A stretch of DNA of 64,000 bases, taken from Papaver somniferum. Lineage: Eukaryota > Streptophyta > Magnoliopsida > Ranunculales > Papaveraceae. The translations under genes and the position numbers were made by a program. The notes below the pieces were generated by a model. The model saw only the letters and a program-made list of their open reading frames with translations, did no database searches and was not told where the DNA came from. Where the stretch lies: the NCBI RefSeq assembly GCF_003573695.1, contig NC_039360.1:61474815-61538814 (forward strand), given 5' to 3'. Of this stretch, positions 47,760-58,640 are shown piece after piece (positions within the stretch are counted from its first letter, which is position 1; each line of letters opens with the position of its first letter).

Positions 47760-48455
47760 ATATTTTTGAAGAATGTAAGATTTTTGTAGATATATTTTGC
47801 TTAATGGTGGAGCCATAATCAGTTAATATATATTTTATTAGAATTTCTTTTAAAAAAAATTATGCCAGCTTTCTTTACTATTTTTAGCGAGGATTAACCC
47901 TCGCCTGTGTCGATCTTTCCTACAACATTCCCTACTTTCGATCAGAGAGAAATAAAACTTCATTTTATACCACGGTGTTAAGTTTAAAACATCCCACTTG
48001 TTTACTCCATAAGAGACAACCTTCGGGGTACAGATTTCAATTCTAAAAGGATGAAATAAAAATTAGCAAAAATAAGTAAGAAATCTACTCCTTCCTCAAA
48101 TTTCAGAGGAATGGGACAAACCCCGTATTAATACAAAGTTGATCTCTAAAAATGAAACTATCTAATACTTCTCCTCAGCACTGCTCCATAAATCTATCAG
48201 GCATTCGACATCATTTTGTTGCCACTAAATTTCTATTTAATTTTAAAAAACAACTGATCAAAATGTTGAGTACACAACCTGAAATTATTTGTAGGATTAA
48301 TTGGTATTGTGATGGCAGAATAATGTTAAAACTAGTACTAAGGCTAATTTTCTTCTTCTTTTATTTAGTACAAGGAGTTTTTGTTCTCTCTACTAAGGCT
48401 AATTTTCTTCTTCCTTCGTTTATTACTCAACTACCATTATTAGTAGTGTGCATTT

Positions 48456-48523
48456 ATGCTGGAAAATTGGACAAAGTAAGAGGATGAAAATGCTGGAAAA
48501 TTGGACAAAGTAAGAGGATGAAA
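48456..48523. repeat. Perfect 34-bp tandem duplication
   Basis: The 34-base unit starting ATGCTGGAAAATTGGACAAA occurs at 48456-48489 and again at 48490-48523. A separate duplicated ACTAAGGCTAATTTTCTTCT lies at 48338 and 48394. Confidence 0.85.
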
Positions 48524-49599
48524 ATACTGACAAAGATCATTGTACTCAAGGATCTTAATAATTTTTTTAGACATTAATTCGATCTTTCCAAATAATTATC
48601 GGTATTGAATTCAAGGTTCTTACTCCCTTGATTTTACCGTGAACACACTTAAAAAAATTAGAGCACTGATGATGCCAAGAGAAAAAAAGAAAAGAAATTA
48701 GAAGTCAGAAACTTGTTGTGATTGATGGGTAGCACATGACATATTCTTCATATTCTTCACTTTTCAAAAGTGTGAACCGCAGCTGAGATGTTCAGAAGAA
48801 ATGCAACAATTTTTTCCCTTTATTTCCTTGCTAACTCCGCTTGCTGAAGAACAGTACTTAACTGACTAAGAACCTTGTATGGTTCTTAAAAGTGTGCCCT
48901 AGCTTCACGTTTCGGAGCATACGTTTCTCTTCGCTTTGAATTTCAGCATTTCGCTCTGAAGCGGTCATGTGAAGTGAATCTTTCATGAAGCGCTAGATTC
49001 CTTTATTTGATGCGCTTTTTGACTTAGTCAACTCCTTTCCCGCCTAAATTTAAAAGCTTTTACACCTGGAATAAGCTGAACCAGTGTGCCCACATTTTGT
49101 TTTTGATAATCATTAGACTTATATAAAATTTATATAGATTTTATCTTCCTAAATTTATAATTACTAGTACGGCTAATTTATTTCTAACAAAACATCAACC
49201 ATGAAGCTACGCCTCGCGCTTCGACATACACATCACTTCCTAAAAATGAAAAATGTTTCACGCCTTCAATACCTTATTGTCAGCAATATCCTACAAAAGA
49301 AAGGGGGTGAAAGGAAAAGTGAGCCAGTGTATCGACAATAATCAACGACATTATAATATGTGATAACTTTTTGAGGATATTTTCTATCTACTCATATTAT
49401 GATATCAATAATCGAATCATCTCCAAATGATTACAACATCTTGACAGGATATCATTCAAATTTCAAATGTGCATGGGGTTGGCCAAAACATAACAATTCG
49501 ACATCATTATACTAAAAAGATTACTATCGAATAAGAAGGATCAAACAAGTCATTGTACGTTTTTTTAAAGGAAAGAGGGGTTTATAAAGAGCCTTTTTA

Positions 49600-50060
49600 T
49601 TAAAAAAAATTAAAAAACTTGAGGTCTGAAGAGATACAATAAGGAGGGAAATCATCATTCCACCATCCCGATACATTGTCATGCATTGCAAATTCATAAA
49701 GACTGTGAGCTAATGTATGTTTAACTACAGAGACAAATCTAACATCCAAAAAAGAACTTGTAGCTTCTTTGATTGCCAACACCATACGCCTTATACTCCA
49801 GGGAATTTCTATGGTATCTCCTACAATGGCTTTAGTTATATTTTGCCGCATCACCTTCAATAAAAAATTGTACCAATGCATACGCTCAGCGAAACTGATG
49901 CCTAGTTAAACCGCCTTTGTTTCTGCCATAAGAGGAGAAATAACATCAAAGGTTATAATACCACATCCGAGAAAATTCCACAGTGATCTTGAGCAATAGC
50001 GCTTGCATAGCTTTTGTTCCGAATAAAGGCAGCGTTAACATTGATTTTTATAAATAGCGC
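49600..50060 (-). pseudogene. LINE RNase H-like domain relic
   Basis: The minus strand reads KINVNAAF, then GCGIITF and SPLMAETKAV*LGISFAE, then SFLDVRFVSVVKHTLAHSLYEFAM and WWNDDFPPYC. This is the RNase H-type tail of plant LINE polyproteins. It needs one frame change and one stop to be bridged. It points away from the plus-strand LINE that follows, so it is a separate insertion. Confidence 0.65.
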
Positions 50061-50786
50061 TTCATTTAACACCTAACTAATTAATCATCATTATAACCCT
50101 ACTACGAAACACCAACCTTTATTATATATAATCAGCACTGTTTCTAAAATCTTCGTTTAATTGCCTTGCCTGCAGTATAATTGATTTTGTTGGGTAATCT
50201 GGTCTGCCATAACTGTTTTCGTTTATGATCTACTTTTCCTTTTCAAATAGTGCCCGGTCATTTTTAGTCACTAGGTCAGTGGCACAACTAGAACAGTAAG
50301 CGTCAAGCGTCCTAACCAATTGGTGAAAAAGGGACAGAATGAATCCGTGTTGTACTCTCTTTCTTGCTCTTGACTTATAATGGTGGTTATATGCAAAATG
50401 AGGTTCAATTCAAGGCAGCTGAGCATAATCTAGACACACATGCATTGGAATTGGATAGGGTCACGTATAGTTTCAGTAACATCAAATTCCACATTGGAAC
50501 CACATCAGCCTTTGGATAAAATTTTAGGTACATTCGAGTATATTCAGATACCTCCTCTTTATGGATGGTCCTAGTTTTTCTCCTTTATCATTTAGTTTTC
50601 CACATTTTTTATCATCATTCCTCCGTGGGTATCTTGGAACTTTTTTTCATTGATGGAGACGTGAACTCAGGACACAGATGCGAACAGGGAATTGAGTAAA
50701 AACATACAATGGCCATGATGGAAGGGAAGAGGAGGCAAAAAAAAAAAAGAAAAAAAAAAGAAAAAGAAAAATCCCAAATGTCGTAA
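50061..50786. other. Non-coding stretch
   Basis: No recognisable gene. An A-rich run with scattered G is at about 50738-50770. Confidence 0.35.
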
Positions 50787-52567
50787 ATGAAATGTTTAAT
50801 TTATCATGAATTGGCACAAAAAGCTCAAGAATCCGTTTACACTCAAAAAGCTAGAGTCGAGTTTATTAAAAATCATGATAGAAACACCTCTTACTACCAC
50901 ACTGATGTGAATAGAAGGAGACATTTCAATCATATTAGTTCTCTGAGACTTGGAAATGGGCTTTGGTATGGGGATAGAGAAAATCTTGAAGACCTCCTTG
51001 TTTCTCATTTTAAGAACATATCTACCACCACTAATCCTATCTTGAATAATGATTTTTTGGATTGCATTGATCAGTGTAGCACTGATGAGGACAATGAAAT
51101 TTTTTTGAGTCTCATTACTCTTGAAGAGGTTAGGAATATAATCAAGCAAATGGCCCTATGGACTGCCCCTGGTCCAGATGGGTTTCTTTCAGGTTTCTAC
51201 AAACAAAACCTGAACTTGCTTGAAAATGATGTTTGGGATACTATTAAAAGTTTCTTTTATTCTAAAAATCTCTTAAAAGAAATGAATCACACATTCATTT
51301 CTTTAATTCCTAAGGTGAACAAGTCTATCAGCCCTGATGACTTTAAGCCTACCTCTCTTTGCAATTCTAACTATAAAATCATCTCTAAGTCAATAGAATG
51401 AAACCGTTACTAGCCAAACTTATACCACCATATCAGGCTGCTTATGTTCCTGGTATAAACAATCAAAATAATGTGGTGATTGCACATGAGTTGGTTCATA
51501 TTATGAAGAAAAAAAAAGGATAGATGTGGTATCATGGTCCTTAAACTTGATATCTCTAAGGCTTTTGATAGGGTAGAATGACCCTTCTTAATTGTTGTTC
51601 TTAAAAAAATTGGTTTTTCTGATGATTGGTGTAAGTTAATTTTTCAGTGTATTAGCACCACTAATATATTTATACTCTTGAATGGATCAACTTGCCCCTC
51701 TTTTACCCCAACAAGATGCCTGAGGCAAGGAGATCCACTGTCTCCGTATCTATTCATATTGTGTATGAAGTATTTTTCAAAGTATCTCATTCATGCTGAA
51801 CACAACAACCTCATCCATGGTCTCAAAGTCACTACTGAGGCACCTAGTATCTCATCTGCTTTTTGCAGATGATTTATGCTTTTTACTAAAGCGACTCATA
51901 CTGAAACTAGTAACCTCATGTCTTTGATCAAGGATTTTAGTAGTATCTCTGGTCAAATGATAAATTTTGAAAAATCTTCTTGTATTTTTAGCAAAAATGC
52001 TCTCCCTGATCACTGTGTGTCTCTTATCAGATCCATGAATGTTAGGAAAATTGAGCTTAATGAAAAATACCTTGGTATCCCTCTCTTTATCACTAGAAAT
52101 AGAACAAAGAGCATGTCCCATTTAAATACTAACCATGATTCTAGAGTATCTAACTGGAAGGGTAAACAATTAGCTCAATCTGGAAGATCTATTCTTGTCC
52201 AACACACTTTAAAGTCCTCTACTATCATATGAATTCTTTCCATATACCAGACTCCATAATTAATAAAATGGAGCAGTCCCAAAGGGACTTCTGGTGGGGA
52301 AAGAATGGCCACAAAGGTTACTATTTTAAAAAGTGGGAAAAAGTTTGTTCTCATAAGTTACAAGGGGGCTTAGGATTTAGGATCTAAAAAGAAAATATGA
52401 ATTTAGCCCTTTTGGCTAAAACAACTTGGCTTTTAATTCATTCTCCTAATGAACTTTGGGTAAAAATTCTAAAGTGTAAGTATTTCAAAAATTGTTATCA
52501 TCTCATTACAAAAAACCTTGGTGCCAGTCTTGGGTATGGTCTAGTATTTGTCATAGTTTATATATCA
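50787..52567 (+). pseudogene. LINE reverse transcriptase, first half
   Basis: The N-terminal frame (50787-51401) carries TAPGPDGFLSGFYK and FISLIPKV, standard non-LTR reverse-transcriptase motifs. Further motifs follow in other frames: QAAYVPGINNQNNVVIAHE, KLDISKAFDRVE (then a stop where Trp is usual), RQGDPLSPYLFILCM, FADD (catalytic, 51862-51873), SSISGQMINFEKS, KYLGIPLF and SNWKGKQLAQSGR. Several stops and frame changes make it non-functional. No endonuclease domain is seen upstream, so the copy is 5'-truncated. At 52568 it is interrupted by element D; the TATCA duplication is 52563-52567. Confidence 0.88.
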
Positions 52568-54995
52568 TGTTAGAGCATTGTTCGGTCGAACTCGCATGCG
52601 TTGCTATCTCAAGCATGTTTGTTAATGTTAGTGATCAAAACTATAAGTCTTGATTTCTAGTCTACTATAGCTAATTCTCGGACTAGGATAATAAGTGTTT
52701 TCGAGCTCAAGGACTCCATGGAGATTCATCATATAAGACGAAGATCTACACAAGGAACCGGTGGAACTTCTAGACAAAAAGGTATGTGGAGACTTAAACT
52801 TATCCGTCACTCAAAAGTCTATTTATTCTATCTCCTACTCTTTGAGACAAAAAGTCGTATCCTATATATATAGACTATGATTATACACATTTGGTATTTC
52901 GAGCCGAGTATAACTCGCCTATCTATATCTCGAAATATGTGTTGGTAGGCTTTTCGCTTAGACTAAGTTTATCTTTACCTATTGATGAAAGTCATGATAT
53001 GTTTCAATCACTTCGAAAATTGCTTTGACGAGAAATGGTGTAACAACTATATAACGTCCTCTAAGAATGTTTCAATGATTGGAATGAGAGTTTAGATTAC
53101 ATAACCAATGGTGGACATAAATATTGTTGTGGAAACACAGTTATGTAAAAGTCCTATTCCTTGAACCAAAGTTTTCGAACTTTGTTGATCAAGAGAACCA
53201 GAAGAATGGCAAGTGACAAGTCCGCGAACTCAGTCCGTGAACTGCCGAACTTCTCATCCCGAGAAATTCTGCTGGAGTTGACAAACTAGTTGCGTGAGTA
53301 CCATTCCGCGAACCGGCGTAAGGTCTTTGCCGAGATTTTCTACCGGAGTTTGTAAACTCTGCCCGGTTGCTTAAGTCCGCGAACCTAGTGTGCGAACTTG
53401 AGAAGGTTATATATCTGAAGATGATTTCTGAACATAAACTTAAAAAGACTAAGGAATGATGTTTGCAAACCGTGGCTATAAAAGTTCATGAACTGATTCA
53501 AGTGAATCAAATCATCTTTGCTTCAATTGTGTATTGTGTAGTTACATAAGATTTCCTTGCAATTGAACAACTCTCTAACTAGTTCAATTGAGTCATTTTA
53601 ATTAGTTATGGTGAAGAAGAACATGGTTGATATGAAATGCTCATATGGCTAACCTTTTGGTTGACTATTGTTGAACCAACAATGTACACGTTTAGGTACG
53701 GTTAACAAACCTAGAAGCATGCATTTCATTTGTGTATAACAAGCTAAGTTTTCGATCTAACGGTTGAGAAATATTATCTTGAATCTAAATAAGGTTTTTA
53801 TCTAACGGTGGATATTGATTGCTTTGTTACCAAGGAAAAACCTTAATTTGAAAGACTATATAAGGGGACATCTAGCAACTCTGCAAAACTAAGCCCCATA
53901 CCTTACATGTGATACTAGTTTGCATGCTAGAGTCGGTTCTGCTTTAACCTTTGATTTTCTTCTTCTAAAACCAGGTTAAACGACTCAAAGATTTCATTGG
54001 TATTGTGAAGCTAGACCGATACTACTTTTATCGTAGTTGTGTGATCTGATCTTGCATCTTCTATCGTACAAGTACAATCATATTGATTGGCTTGAGATTG
54101 ATATCTACGATAGGCAAGATATAAAAAGTAATCACAAACATCTTCGTCTCATTGTTTGTGATTCCGCAACATCTTGTTTCGCTACCATACGATTAAGATT
54201 GTTGTGAGGTGATTGATTGATCTAGGTTGTTATTCGGAAATATAAGACCGGATTATCAATTGGTTTCTGTTCCACTTGATTATTATCAAAAGACGGAACA
54301 AAAACTTTAGGGTTTTTCTGTGGGAGACAGATTGATCCTTTGAAAGACTTGTCTGTGTGAGACGGATTTGTTTATTTACAAAGCCTGCGATTTAGGGTCG
54401 TAGCAACTCTTAGTTGTGGGTGAGATCAGCTAAGGGAATCAAGTGCGCAGTATCCTGCTGGGATCATAGGCGTAGGGAGTACAACTGTACCTTGGATGAG
54501 TGGGATACTGATTGGGGTTCAACTATAGTCCAGTCCGAAGTTATCATGGAGTAGGCTAGTGTCTGTAGCGGCTTAATACAGTGTGTATTCAATCTGGACT
54601 AGGTCCCGGGGTTTTTATGCATTTGCGGTTTCCTCGTTAACAAAATTTCTGGTGTCTGTGTTATTTCAGTTTCCGCTTTATATTGTTTTATCTTTATAAT
54701 TAAAATAATACAGGTTGTGCGTAGATCATCAATTAGAATAATCCAACCTTTGGTTGTTGATTGTCATTCATTCATCCTCGGATATTGGTCTTTGGTACTA
54801 TCTGAGTTATTCCTTGTATTTTATTAGAACTCGCAGTTCCTGCTTGAGTAAATCAAATCAAGAGAGAGATATAAACTCGTTGATATACTTTTAATTAATT
54901 GAGTCTTGTTGATTCTCTTAAAAGTATATTCGAGTTAGTCCATACAGATTGTTAAGAGAAATATTGGGTGGTGTTGTTAGACCTCCGCTTTTTCA
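52568..54995 (+). repeat. Element D 5' LTR
   Basis: 2428 bases. A TATA box (CTATATAAGG) is at 53856-53865. The GTCCGCGAAC motif block lies at about 53215-53400. Confidence 0.92.
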
Positions 54996-54997
54996 AT

Positions 54998-55009
54998 TGG
55001 TATCAGGGC
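54998..55009 (+). promoter_or_regulatory. Element D primer-binding site
   Basis: TGGTATCAGGGC, two bases after the LTR end. It has one mismatch (G for A) to the tRNA-Met complement seen in A and B. Confidence 0.88.
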
Positions 55010-55089
55010 AGGCAAACACGTTTAAGACCTTACAAGTCTGTGTTTGTAGCAATCTGAATCTGAGGACATAATCTCTTACGCATACCAAC

Positions 55090-56276
55090 ATGCCTCCTAA
55101 AGCTTTCAACTATGTCAAGTGTATCGGAAATACCTCAAAGGATTATTCCTTAGTTGATTCTTCCGAATCCCGAGGTAGGAAAACTGTCTCATCTTGTGTT
55201 GACCACTCTTCCTCCAATGAAACATTGGACAAATGGCGAAAGCTGAAATGGAGCTCACCAGAATTTCAAAAAATTCTACTGAGTTTGTTGATCTTCAGAA
55301 TCATGATCAACTCATCGATGAATTTGAAAAGTTTATTGATCGAGAACGTGTACTCTATAACATCATAGAGTCCTTCTCTAAGGATATTGAGAAACTTCTT
55401 CAAGAAAATAATCTACATCGTGATAAGATTTGTGATCTTGAAAAGATTATCAAAGAAGACTCAATTAGAGAAAAACGTTTGATCAAGACGCATTCATCTG
55501 ATCTTGACAGACTTCGTGTTGAGAAAGAGAAGCTGGAAGCATCACTTTCACTAGCCCATGAACAATGTATGACCTTGGAAAAGGAAAACTCTGTCGTAAT
55601 GAAAAATTCTTCTGTTTCAACTGTTCCTCTTGACATACAATACATGAAGAAATATCCTCCAAGAGAAGATTGTGCCGAGAAAAGTTTTTATAACTTATAA
55701 TCTTCTCACAGGGCTGGAAAGTTGAAACAGGTGCCAACTGTTGCGTCTTCTCCACGAGCCTGTACTTTCTGTGGAAAAGGAAATCACTATGTTATCCGTT
55801 GTTTTTCCAGGAAGAAACAAATTTCTAAACTTCGCAATTTGCTTCTTTCCACTGTCAATGGAGTAAATGGTCAGAAAACTACTGCAGTGAACCTCTTGAT
55901 CACAAGAAACCAGGCATCTTATAAAAATAATCTGTTTCCTAGAAATCATTACAGGACCTTGGTGCGTTGGAGTGGTATAAATTCTTGTGCTTCTAATGAA
56001 AGCATGTCCTGTGCTTATAAGAACAACTCTGGTAAATCTAAGTCTAGAGTATGGAGACCCATTTCGGAAAATCCTCTAGAACCGATCTCTAGAGGTCCTA
56101 GACTCAGTAATCAGAAAGCCTCTTTTCTTGAACCCTCGGGAAGGGCTGTGAAAAGTTTTCCTATATTTGGAAACTGCCAAGAGAAAACAAGAAATGCTGA
56201 GGTCAGATATCCTGGTGGAAATCTCAACTACTCTCTCAAAAACTATGGTGAGACTATGTCTCCCTCTGCTACCTAG
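55090..56276 (+). pseudogene. Gag-like protein with coiled coil and zinc knuckle
   Basis: The frame starts with ATG at 55090 (MPPKAFNYVK). Near 55235 it shifts by one base into the frame running to 55700. The middle part, about 130 residues, is a heptad-rich coiled coil (DIEKLLQENN, DKICDLEKIIKED, DLDRLRVEKEKLEASLSLAHE). After a stop at 55698-55700 the reading continues to 56276. This last part has a CX2CX4HX4C zinc knuckle (CTFCGKGNHYVIRC) and a basic, serine-rich tail with KSKSRVWRP, as in Copia nucleocapsid regions. A TTCTCACAG acceptor-like site at 55702-55710 might remove the stop. No protease, integrase or reverse transcriptase follows, so the element depends on a helper. Confidence 0.65.
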
Positions 56277-56617
56277 CAGCAGAAAGTTCCGTCCTTGTAC
56301 CTAACTTGAGAGATACAAGGATGATGTTTGAGAGATGCTCAAGTAATTAGCTGAATTTCATTGGTTTGTATGGTTGATATCTTATGATGTGAGTTTTTAG
56401 TATTTCCTTCTCTCTTCACTGTGACGTTTCTTTTTAGGGATTGAAAAGTTTAAAAACACACAGTATGCAGTTTTCCTGGTCGGGCCCATCTTTTTGGCAT
56501 TTTTCCTAGTCCACGAACGTCCATATCTCCTCAAGGAACTCTAGGGTTTCTATCTAGGGTGTATACTTGAACATATATATATCTCATATGTGCGTTCATT
56601 AATCTTCAGAAAGGAAC

Positions 56618-56953
56618 TTGATGGAAACTGTTCCTAAAGAAGAAGTTAACCCTATTGCAGAGGATGATCTCAAAGGAAGTGATTCTACTCAAGAGTTTAT
56701 TCTGAAGAAGATGCTTGAAAGGAAAGAGTATACCTCTTGGATTGGAGAATCTGTCAAGGATTTAATTCTCGTTCAGAATGAAGTAAAGAACAAACTTGCT
56801 AACCTTCAACTGCAGATAAACCAGATTATTGATGGATATGCAAAAATCCTTGGTACTCAGAATATCTTGATAAGGAATCAGAAGAAAGTTATCTTGATTG
56901 CGCTAAGGATCGACATCTTGCTCGCATTGTTGGTCGAAAAATTAACTTTCTAA
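56618..56953 (+). CDS. Small unrecognised ORF of element D
   Basis: 111 codons starting MMETVPKEEVNPIAEDDL, acidic at first, then an amphipathic helical stretch (DLILVQNEVKNKLANLQLQI) that could be a coiled coil. No family recognised. It sits just before the 3' non-coding module shared with element B and may be the remains of a longer payload, because the frame ends without a distinctive C-terminus. Confidence 0.35.
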   Translation: MMETVPKEEVNPIAEDDLKGSDSTQEFILKKMLERKEYTSWIGESVKDLILVQNEVKNKLANLQLQINQIIDGYAKILGTQNILIRNQKKVILIALRIDILLALLVEKLTF

Positions 56954-57557
56954 CTCATGAACATAGTGTCTCTACGGTCAACAAGATCAAGGATATCAGT
57001 GATTCCTATTTCGATGGACCATTCCAAAGGTATGAAATCATCAAGGAAAACTGAGGTTATTTTTGTTGCCTAGTATGTCTTCTTTTTGGCTTAGTTGGAA
57101 GAATAACTAATGCTTTGAATAGCGATGATTGTGACTACACATAGCTATTATTTTCATCTTCATGTTTTTATTTTTTTGGTTTAAATTCTAAAACTGTTTG
57201 GAGGATAATGTTTTTGCAGTATTTAATCTTTATGATTTGTTATATTGCAATTTTTTAAGGGATATTGGTGTTTACGTCCGTGAACTATGTTGTCCCATAC
57301 CTTGTCAAAAGTAAAGTCGTTTATGATCGGTATTCGTTTATTGATTAAAGAATGAATGGACTTTTGACAAATACAAAAGTTAAGCCTATATTGTCAATTT
57401 TTGATGGGAGATAGGTTAAAATCTTTTGTATCCAAGGATTATGTCTATTATTGTTATGCATATAATGATTGAAGATAGAATGAATCCTTGTGTATTCCAC
57501 AATATTGATCTTCGCTGATCCATATTTTATGTAATACTGTGAGGCTCCGTAATGTGT

Positions 57558-57784
57558 CTTATGTTGAGCACGATACAACCAAGTTGATTAATTTTTGATT
57601 AACTTTGTTGGTTGTTCCGTAAGATACTTTATGTTGAACATTTTAGAACTAAATTAATAATCTTTTTTGGTTATTTAGTTATTACTCCATAAGTTTTTCT
57701 TGTGTTGAGTATATGAACGATTAAGCCAATCACTCTCTTGTATGGTTAACTTAGTCGTTACTGCGTAAGTTTACTTATGTTGAG
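57558..57784 (+). repeat. Element D: hairpin array matching element B
   Basis: In sense orientation, CATAAG/CGTAAG-N-CTTATGTTGAG units occur with TTGAG or TTGAA at about 57564, 57634, 57705 and 57780, a spacing of 70, 71 and 75. They correspond to the array in B at 19493-20010 (opposite strand). Confidence 0.7.
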
Positions 57785-58218
57785 CACAATCAATTAAATT
57801 GATCACTTTTTGTGTTTAATTTGATTATGCATTCCGATTAAATTAATCATGGGTTTACTTGTGATTAATTTGATTGAGTTTTTGAATATAAAAATCATTC
57901 TCATGGTTTTGGTGTCCAATAAAAATCCTTCTTTTCTCTTGAAATTAAGGTCGCTCGTTGTTGTTCTTTCGGGAATGACATCAAATGAGGGAGAGTTCTA
58001 TTGAACTTGTGCTTGATGGTCATATCTTGAGGGGTGTGCGGCTGTGGAATTTAAGAGGGGTTATCTTGTTTCTTTAAACTCCTTGATGAATGATGTTAGC
58101 TTCGGCTATATGATTGCATCTAAATAAAATGATGTGTGTTTCTTTCTCTCAGTCATGAAATGTCTCTTACGGAAATTTCATTATGATCTCGCTCTTGTAC
58201 CTTTGCCAATTTTATTGA

Positions 58219-58639
58219 CAAAAAGGGGGAGAATTAATATGTAGTTCACACTACAAATACATATTGTTTTCGGATCATTGTGTAAGGGGGAGTGGTTTCC
58301 ATGTGAGATGGAGTATTGACCAAGGGGGAGTGATACATGTCACCATAGTATTATTGTTGAAGTTGTGATACAATTGAACTTTGACACTGTGTAATAATAC
58401 TATGACACTGTATAATAATGATCGAGAATTATGTTTTCTCGTTGTTATAGCTACAGATCTTCAACAACGGTGGTGCTAAACTTACAACCTTTGGGATCAT
58501 TGGAGTACTTGGAAGTGACGAAGATTTCGAGGAATGTTGAAGATTATACATGTGGAATAGGAGCTACTAAAGTTTCATTATCATTTTTGTATTCCATATG
58601 TATTGATAGTTTTGTCACCAAAATTGGCAAAGGGGGAGA
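58219..58639 (+). promoter_or_regulatory. Element D: four AAGGGGGAG purine tracts
   Basis: Tracts are at 58219-58232, 58283-58292, 58321-58330 and 58629-58639. The last abuts the 3' LTR and is the expected polypurine primer. The other three are retained at corresponding places in element B. Confidence 0.65.
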
Positions 58640-58640
58640 T

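Larger units (their letters stand above)
46957..49275. mobile_element. Candidate TIR element with GCGTGAAGCG-type ends
   Basis: The left end AAGGTATTAAAAGCGTGAAG and the right end, reverse complement of AAGGTATTGAAGGCGTGAAA, match over about 20 bases with three differences. Both are followed inside by loosely similar AAGCG-rich DNA (48900-49230 also has many GAAGCG/CGCTTC motifs). I could not define a target duplication. No transposase is visible; the 111-codon plus frame at 48152-48487 has no known domain. Confidence 0.4.

Noticed and set aside
48152..48487. 111-codon ORF in the TIR candidate
   Set aside because: No transposase motif, partly built on a duplicated CTAATTTTCTTCTTC repeat.
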